From assembly GCA_958295605.1 (NCBI GenBank), contig OY282495.1:78566427-78630426 (forward strand): a stretch of DNA of 64,000 nucleotides, written 5' to 3'. This document shows, in pieces, positions 57,627-64,000 of this stretch (positions are counted from its first letter, which is position 1; each line of letters starts with the position of its first letter). Below the pieces are notes generated by a model. That model did not search any database and was not told the origin of the DNA. It saw only the letters and a list, made by a program, of their open reading frames with translations. The stretch is from Ajuga chamaepitys (taxonomy: Eukaryota; Streptophyta; Magnoliopsida; Lamiales; Lamiaceae). A program made the position numbers and the translations under genes.

Positions 57627-58415
57627 CTTCATTGTCGCCGTTCAACCCATCAAAGCTTGATCTGGTGTATATTTCTACTGAGCTTTACCTTTCAATTTCA
57701 TGCTCATTTTCAATTAGGATTGCATCAAAAAAAACAAATTAAAAAAATTATAGTTACATATTTATAATTTACATTATAAACTTCAATGTACATTGATTCC
57801 TTTCAGAACTTCTATAAAAAATAATATAAAAAGAAGCAAATAAAGTATATTGTCAAGCAAATAAGATTGCATTATTATATAGAATAAACTATACTCTATC
57901 TGTCATACAATAAATTTTATGTAGCTTTTTTGTTTTTTACCTTCATTGTCGTTATTCCACCCATAAAAGTTTGATCTGGTGCATATTTCTACGGAATTGG
58001 ACCTTTCAGTTTCATGCTCATTTTTTATTAGGATTGCATTGGCCTGAAACTAAACATATTAAAACAACTTATAGTTATATACTTATAATTTATATTCACA
58101 TATTGAAAATGTTATTTTTCAAATTTTACCTTGATCATTTTCTTACTGATGTATTTTCTTACTAATGTTTATCAGTATATTTTACATTATCCATTGATTC
58201 ATTTGGATGTTTTGTCAAAAGTCAGTAAAAGGCAGCATGTATAGTATAATATCATGCAATTAAATTTGTACTATTAAAGTGAATAAAGTGTACGGTTATT
58301 TTTACCTTCGTTGTTGTTGTTTAAACCACCATCTAACACCATTCTGGTCTGTATATCTACAGAACTTGATTTTTCAGTTTCATGTTCATTACCAATTATC
58401 ATTCCAACAGAAATT
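57627..58415 (-). repeat. triplicated short exon in the FAR1-type gene
   Basis: Three minus-strand exons of about 100 bp each encode variants of NEHETERSNSVEICTRSNFY followed by GDNEG-type ends, each with a GT donor after GAAG (57626, 57940, 58305). Exon b also has a clear TTTCAG acceptor (58044-58046). Flanking intron sequence is also shared between a and b, so whole exon-intron blocks were duplicated. Exon a carries a TAA. Confidence 0.75.
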
Positions 58416-58537
58416 GAACGCATTAAAACAACTTATAGTTATATATTTATCATTTATATTTATATATATAATTTTTTAATATGGTTACCTTTATCCTTTT
58501 CTTGCAGCACTTTGTCATTACACACTTCAATATCCAT

Positions 58538-59437
58538 ATCTATCAAAAAATCAGAAAAAAAAAAAAATCATCAGGGAAATAATATGTGATGCACGTATAA
58601 GAATACTACACTTCAACATTCAAATTTTCAGCTTCATACTCATTTTCAACATTCAAAGAATACTACTCTTCAACATTCATAAAATACCACTACGACATCT
58701 TTGAGTTTTCCAGTTACTTCTTGTGAACTTTAAAACCAGCAAATTGAATTCAATAAAATAAAATGAAAACCTAAATATAAAAAATTTAATCTCAACACAA
58801 TTAGATCTTTTCTTCATCACTAACTCGAGTATTTACCCCTAAATTATGCAAAAAATTAAATGAAAAGCTTTCTTTCTTGATTTTCAAAGCCAACTGAGAA
58901 GAAAGATTATTGATTTTTCACAGATTTTGGCCTTAATCAGCCACTGTGAGGAATGTGACGTTAGACCGCTACTGAAAAATTTGAAGAAGGAGATGAGGTA
59001 TGAAGATCGACGAGCTGAAGTCTGTGGTCGATTGTCTGTTTCAGAATAAAGGAGGTAAGGCTTGAAGATCGACGAGGTGAACTCCGATGTCGACGGTCTT
59101 ACGTGAGAGAGCGAGATCGACGATGAAGCTGAGTTTTTGACGTGTTTGCTAGGAAGAATGAGGTAAGAGGACGAGATTGACAAAGAAGGAGAGGGTTGCC
59201 GGCTGTGCTGTGTGAAAGGAGATGAGAGAGTGATATGTTTGGTGTTTACTGTGAGAAAGGAGGTGAGAGAGTGAGATTTGAGAGAAAGTAGGTGAGAGAA
59301 ATTTACTGTAGTTTATTTTACCTAATGGGCCTAAATTAACCTAATTGGGTTAAAATTAGTATGTGGTGTACAATAAGTGTATGATGCATCATATGCACCT
59401 AAGTGTCACTCTTATTTTATTTTTACTTTTTGTGACA
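58538..59437. other. 5' flank of the FAR1-type gene
   Basis: The first part is AT-rich with repeated TTCAACATTCA phrases. From 58860 there is GA-rich sequence (GATCGACGA and GGTGAGAGAGTGA words repeated, 58980-59300), possibly the promoter/leader or terminal region of the MULE on the minus strand. No gene; one antisense frame at 58884-59183 is low-complexity Ser-rich. Confidence 0.5.
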
Positions 59438-60066
59438 CTAGTAAATCATCGGTGCGTTGCATGATTATAATATTTTAATTTTATTTTAAGTATTTTTAAA
59501 ATATAATTAAATCTAACGGCATTCAAATTTTAGAGCTACGCATAGTGAATGTTATTTAAATATGTATAATAACGTGATTGGACAAAACATATATACACAT
59601 AAATAACAATAAAAGCTCTCCGAAAAGAAAAAAAAAAAAAACATATATAACAATGATCCAAAACATCTTATTTAAGCAAACTTAAAATATTTACACATTT
59701 CTAAAAAGATCTTTGTACACAACATTTGGGGTTTTGCTACAACTCTTATTCTCACTATCACAAATCAAAATTGTTAGTCATTGTCGATTCGTGACGCGTG
59801 AAACTGCAACATAGAGCTGACCATGACTGAATACGAGCTTTTTTAGGAACAATCCAACTTTGGACAATGATAGTCCTTGACTTTTGTTAATTGTCATTGC
59901 ATATGACACAGTTAGAGGAAATTGCATACGTTGTAATTTGAACGACAATGTTGGGTTGGATAGTGTCAATGACATTACTGGTATTAATACCAAATGGCAG
60001 GTATTGCTTCCTGTCAGGACTTTTCCTTCGAGAACATGAAACCCACGTGTTGTAATGATCAAAAGA
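59438..60066 (-). mobile_element. truncated Helitron, 3' end with helicase C-terminus
   Basis: On the minus strand the helicase remnant is followed by a degenerate hairpin region and CTAG (59438-59441), a weak Helitron 3' terminus. Similarity to the neighbouring Helitron stops abruptly near 60066. It is in the same orientation as the larger Helitron at 60863. Confidence 0.6.
59778..60062 (-). pseudogene. Helitron Pif1-like helicase C-terminal fragment
   Basis: The frame reads IITTRGFHVLEGKVLTGSN, FPLTVSYAMTINKSQGLSL and FSHGQLYVAVSRVTNRQ. These match the C-terminal motifs (V and VI region) of the RepHel helicase and align with the second copy at 61200-61450. After a stop, the frame continues with weakly preserved LTILICDSENK and NVVYKDLF. 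It is only the end of the gene; the rest was lost at the 60066 breakpoint. Confidence 0.88.
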
Positions 60067-60862
60067 AATTATAGTTGGAGCTAGAGTTTCATCCAATTAA
60101 ACTTTTATTAGATATTCGGATAAAATTATTTTTATTATAATTTCTTCTAATTGAAATCAAAACAACTTTAATAAACAATAAAACAAATGAAAAGCTACAC
60201 ATAAAAATATATAAAAAAATAAAAAAAAATTAAAGTAAATCTAGGGGTGTGTTTGTTTATGGCTGGAGGTGGTTGGAGTATTGTAGGCCATGAGGAATAA
60301 AGTGGAATTAGTGGGTTGAATTAAATAGTGTTTGTTTTTGTTGGTTGGAAATTGAATTGTGAGAAATATGATGTGATGTGTGTAAAAATTAGTTATAACA
60401 TTATTGGTAATACCATTAAAGTCTGTGCAAAAAATTGTATTTAATTAATGATGTATATTATTGTTAGGGATGAGTTATTATTACTAAATATTATTTTTGT
60501 TTTTCATAATATTTAGAGTTTGAATAATTACCGATTTACAAAGAAATTAAGAAAGTTTTAAATAAACTTAAGATTTTTTTTCTAATTAAAAATATAACAA
60601 AACATTTAAATATTAGTAGCGATTATCGATTAGATCAAGAAATTTGAGAATCATGGACTTTTGTGTAATTTATTATTAAAGTATAGAATCTTTGTTTAAA
60701 AAGATAAATCACCTGTTTTTTTTGTAATAAAGTTTAGGGTTTGGATAATTTATACTTTTTGTTTGTACTAATAATTTTATAAGTATACTTTTTCTTGTTT
60801 ATTCTCAATCTTTTTTACTAAAAATATTATAGCATATAAGTGGTATAATGGTATTATGCATA
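60067..60862. other. spacer between two Helitrons
   Basis: AT-rich, non-coding. GGGTGTGTTTGTTTATGGCT near 60244 resembles a Harbinger/Tourist left end, but no partner end was found. Position 60863 is the next Helitron's 3' terminus. Confidence 0.5.
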
Positions 60863-60872
60863 CTAGATGTCC

Positions 60873-60891
60873 ACCCGTGCGATGCACGGGT
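60873..60891 (-). terminator. Helitron 3'-terminal hairpin
   Basis: Eight-base-pair stem ACCCGTGC/GCACGGGT with a 3-nt loop, six nucleotides before the CTAG end on the minus strand. In rolling-circle transposition this hairpin is the replication stop signal. Confidence 0.9.
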
Positions 60892-61065
60892 TAGACTTTC
60901 TGTTGTGAATAAAAAAGTAAAAATAAATGAGAACTCCTGCGACAATGGAAACTGTAATATGTACAATGTGAATAATTACAATATTATATACGTAAACAAA
61001 GATGAAATAGTATGAAATGAGGTGGAATTTAAACAATTTTAGTCCAATAGAATACGAATAAGAAA

Positions 61066-64000
61066 TTACAAATTTCTAAAAACTTCCCTATATACAACAT
61101 TGACAGTGGTGTTGATATGTTTTTTTCCATCGTCACATATTAAAACTTTCAAACCTTTCCTATTTGTGACTCGTGAAAAAGCAACATACAACTGACCATG
61201 ACTAAAAACAGGCTTACGTAAGTAAAGTCCAACGTTAGTTAACGATTGACCTTGACTTTTGTTAATTGTCATGGCATATGAAACGGCAATAGGAAACTGA
61301 CGTCGCTGAAATTTGAAAGGTACTTTTGAATCTGAAGGAGTCATCGATAATCGCGGGATCAATACCAATTCACCTGCACTTGATCCGGTCATTATCTTTG
61401 CTTGAAGGACATGATCTCCTAACCTGATAAGAAGAAGTCTTGTACCGTTACACAAACCTCTGCTTGGGTCAATGTTCCTTAGCAACATCACCGGCGTTCC
61501 TACCTTCAAATATAATTCATGATTTGGAACTCCTGAACACTTGATTCCGTTTAGGAATTCAGGTGTATGGACATTTGTAGTAATATCTCCATTCATATCT
61601 GATTGACTTACGCTGTCGGAGCTGAAATATTGACGACTATCTCCAGTATTCCTCTCAATCATATACTGGTTTATAGAGTCAACAACATCTAAAGTTGGCG
61701 CAAGTATAGCTCGCTGTTGTAGATATTCAGGGTCATGAATTCTCTCAGATAGGTTAGGATAAGTGCTCTCGACAATTGTTGCAATTGGATCGGGACCATT
61801 TTGCAGTAGTATATCATCAGGTATTCATATGATGGCTGAACCATCATTTCCTTCCCCAATTGTCCCATTTCCAATATCTTGTAACCAATCTGAAAATTCA
61901 GCTAAAGTTGTACCTTCAGTTTCTGAACCTAAACTTTGCAGCCTCATATTCTTCGTCAACCGAAGAACTTCGCAGGAGTCCCATATGTAAGATGCGTTAA
62001 TCGTTGCGTTTACAATATCTTGTCGTCGACCTTTTGGAATAACCGGTAGCGAAAATCACCTCCAAAAACAACCGTCTTACCACCAAATGGCTTATTCGCG
62101 TTTTCATTGTCAACGCATTTCATAACATCCTTAAGGCTTTTGTCTAAAGCTTGGAAGCAGAATTTGTGCATCATGGGAGCCTCATCCCATATAATAAGCT
62201 TTGCTTTCACAATTAGTTCAGCCAGCTCACTACCCAACTTGATGCTACACATTGATTTTTCATGTGGAATCAACGGTATCTTGAAGCGTGAGTGCGCAGT
62301 TCGACCTCCTGGAAGAAGCAAGGATGCTATTCCACATGAAGCAACATTCAAAACCACTTGTCCTTTACATCTGATTGCTGCAGATAATGTTTTCCAAACG
62401 AAAGTTTTTCCAGTGCCTCCATAGCCATAAAGAAAGAAAGTCTTACCCATGTCTCCTTGGGCTGATGCCATAATTTTGTCAAAAACAATGCGTTGCTCGT
62501 CCGTCAACTTTGGGAGTAGGTCTTTAAGCTCCTTTGACAATAAACATCTATCATATTGCAACTCTTCATGCAACAGTCTGTCCGGGCATGTTGTAATATC
62601 TTCGAAATCCGGCAGTGGCATTGTGTTAAAGTTTCTTAGGCTACTTCCACAACTACGCAGTACATTCTCTATCTCAATGAGAGCAAGGTTCTTGATTTGA
62701 GCCTCCGTTAGCTCTAGATCTATGAAGGTAGTGCAGGGGTTTGGATTAGTGAAGTGGTAGAATAAAGTAGAGTTGAAGAATTATTGAAAAATGAATGTAA
62801 TTCATATGCATACCTTTGTTGTGATAAAATTGACGTTGTTTGTATAGGATGTCGTCCGACAAATACACCCAACATTTTTCCCAAACAATTTCTGGTCTCC
62901 CCATACAGTTCTCTGTTAATAAAGTGGAGAACATAGTGCGTAGAGAATGTGCAGATGCCCAAAAACTTGCCTCAGTTATTCCATCAATATACTCACTGTC
63001 ATCTTCCAAAAGACCAAATGCGTAGCATGCGTCTCTGTATGAATCATATTGTATATGATGTGCTACTTTCATGTCATCGTGACATTTGGCTCCACGAATA
63101 ACATTAATTAAGCATCTAAGGTAATAAGTATCACCTGCTCCTGGTGGGACATAATATGGTCTTCCCAAAGCAATTCCCTGACTCCTAGGAATCCATTTTT
63201 TTCCGTCCTGTTTCCAAACAAAGTGCTGAGGAAATTCCGCATATGTGAGGTGATTTCCTTCTGGATATTCAATGTTTGCCTTGAACCAAGCTTCAAACTT
63301 GCTTGTGTTGAAAGGCTGACCATCAATGACATGTTCAATGTCTTGAGTTTCTGAAAAAACAACACTTTGTTCGCCGGGAAGATGGAAACTCAACCGCTCC
63401 ACAGCAGGTTCTCTATATGCTATATCGAACCCAAAAATTCTCCGCATGGACTCACATAGTGAAACGTATCTACAATCGTAGTACATTTGGACCTCGTCAA
63501 TTACTTTACCATTCTGTGCATCCTTCTTGCTCTTCAGGAACTGTGCAGTTGCCCGATCACACCCTTTGTTTATGTATTTGTGTATAAATACTTAATGGAA
63601 CGTGATTGGTTACACCACTCCATATTCATGTGTCCTCCGTATCGCAGTAAGAGATAAGGGTTGTGTGGAACTATGAATCGATTATCAACAGGTACTCCAT
63701 TTTTCATGATATTCCTTCCATTATCCCTTCGCCTGTAAATTGGATAGCCATCATCACTGAAAGTAGTGTTGTCTACAAAATCTTTCGGGAAAAACTTAGT
63801 ACAACCCTTTTCAGACATGCATGGAGAATTTTTGTTAGCATCCCCGCACGGGCCATGTATCATAAATGTCTTCACTGCAGCATAGTAAGCAGGATATATA
63901 TTCACATCTGGAATTTCAGCTGATATGATTCTATCTATATCTATCCCTGTCGGATATCTATCCTCAGCAGCTAGAAACAACAATATATGCGCGTGGGGTA
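61066..64000 (-). pseudogene. Helitron RepHel transposase/helicase, N-terminus off the window
   Basis: At the right edge is the HUH motif PHAHILLFL (His codons 63993-63995 and 63987-63989), then YPTGIDIDRIISAEIPD, the CSEKGCTKFFPKDF Cys region and the tyrosine motif RSIKYLY, broken by a frameshift at about 63585. The middle segment (63486-62814) follows. A 94-bp GT-AG intron (62720-62813) joins HNK to DLELTEAQIKNL. The Pif1-like helicase has Walker A GYGGTGKT (about 62400-62430), Walker B IIWDEAPM (about 62170-62200), a GGDFR frameshift (about 62045), VGTPVMLLRNIDPSRGLCNG and VSYAMTINKSQGQSL, and stops at 61066. An in-frame TGA lies near 61828. It would nick and unwind DNA for rolling-circle transposition. 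At least two frameshifts and one stop make it probably inactive, but it is well preserved. Confidence 0.9.

Larger units (their letters stand above)
53713..58537 (-). pseudogene. FAR1-type MULE transposase gene (decayed, split by solo LTR D)
   Basis: Exon 1 starts at ATG 58537 (MDIEVCNDKVLQEKDK; donor at 58488). Three related short exons follow (c about 58306-58415, b 57941-58043, a about 57627-57727), then the FAR1 zinc-binding domain (57500-57150; VCSKAEQ, RTNCEAEMKV, HNLFHNHELT). A linker (57106-56912) precedes the MULE DDE domain (56864-56520; DVLIFDTTYRTNKYN, FGCAFLVDEK, TIFTYQDFAIAKA) and FFSAGIWSSQRSESTN (55950-55860). Next come the SWIM finger (54230-54130; CSCKKFEECRILCYHCLRVL) and a basic tail ending at 53713 (TIKGRKSQRAKSQLEKRR). 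The second catalytic Asp, usual TDQD, is TYQD. Stops, frameshifts and the LTR at 54407-55713 kill it. It would have mobilised a Mutator-like element. Confidence 0.88.
60863..64000 (-). mobile_element. autonomous-type Helitron, 3' end in the window, 5' end beyond the right edge
   Basis: The minus-strand 3' terminus is a perfect ACCCGTGC-ATC-GCACGGGT hairpin (60873-60891), then GGACAT and CTAG (60863-60866), followed outside by T. This is the standard Helitron end (hairpin, about 10 nt, CTRR, inserted before T). A Rep/helicase gene fills the rest of the window upstream of it. The 5' TC end is not in the window. Confidence 0.88.

Noticed and set aside
60243..60262. Tourist/Harbinger left end
   Set aside because: No matching right end or TTA duplication could be found before 60863.

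Overview
This is a TE-rich plant nuclear window. It has split genes with short GT-AG introns, long AT-rich spacers, many microsatellites and dense nested transposons. The protein families (a plant LRR receptor pseudokinase, a PAC/Ole e 1 cell-wall protein, a BUB1/MAD3-family checkpoint protein) and the TE families (Ty1/copia, Ty3/gypsy, FAR1-type MULE, PIF/Harbinger, Stowaway, Tourist, Helitron) indicate an angiosperm, most likely a eudicot. I cannot name the species.

Layout. 1-5809: a decayed minus-strand Ty1/copia element, right LTR and PBS visible, split by a solo LTR (3391-4821). 5810-15000: AT-rich spacer with a second solo LTR (6386-6870), Stowaway MITEs, a perfect 54-bp-arm hairpin (10053-10170) and a degenerate ~0.9 kb tandem duplication carrying a long (TAA)n tract. 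15023-17183: an unusually large (2.16 kb) Stowaway-ended element with gene-like cargo. 17240-20551: a minus-strand PIF/Harbinger transposase with two introns and a neighbouring zf-GRF reading frame. 22017-25667: a nine-exon LRR receptor-like pseudokinase gene (+). 26104-36430: nested TEs, namely a Stowaway split by a solo LTR, gypsy gag remnants, another solo LTR, a MULE-type MITE and a collapsed gypsy element with a 2.6 kb LTR. 38684-39256: an intact single-exon secreted PAC/Ole e 1 protein gene (+). It is tail-to-tail with 39625-42420, a five-exon BMF3-like checkpoint gene (-). 43797-47900: Helitron-end repeats and MITEs. 47912-58537: two convergent decayed transposon genes, a Ulp1-like cysteine protease gene (+) and a FAR1/MULE transposase gene (-). 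Both carry the same unusual intronic repeat vocabulary, and the latter is broken by a fifth solo LTR. 59438-64000: two same-orientation Helitrons, the second with an almost complete Rep/Pif1-type helicase gene running off the right edge.

Only three loci look like functional host genes: the receptor-like pseudokinase, the PAC/Ole e 1 protein and the BMF3-like protein. They act in unrelated processes (cell-surface signalling, cell wall, spindle checkpoint), and nothing suggests co-regulation. Everything else is mobile DNA. The five solo LTRs, all with perfect 5-bp target duplications, point to active LTR-LTR recombination and removal of retroelements. The observations most worth following are the repeated CD1/ABBA-like motifs in the BMF3-like protein, the possible composite MULE carrying both Ulp1-like and FAR1 genes, the large Stowaway with cargo, and the perfect hairpin.
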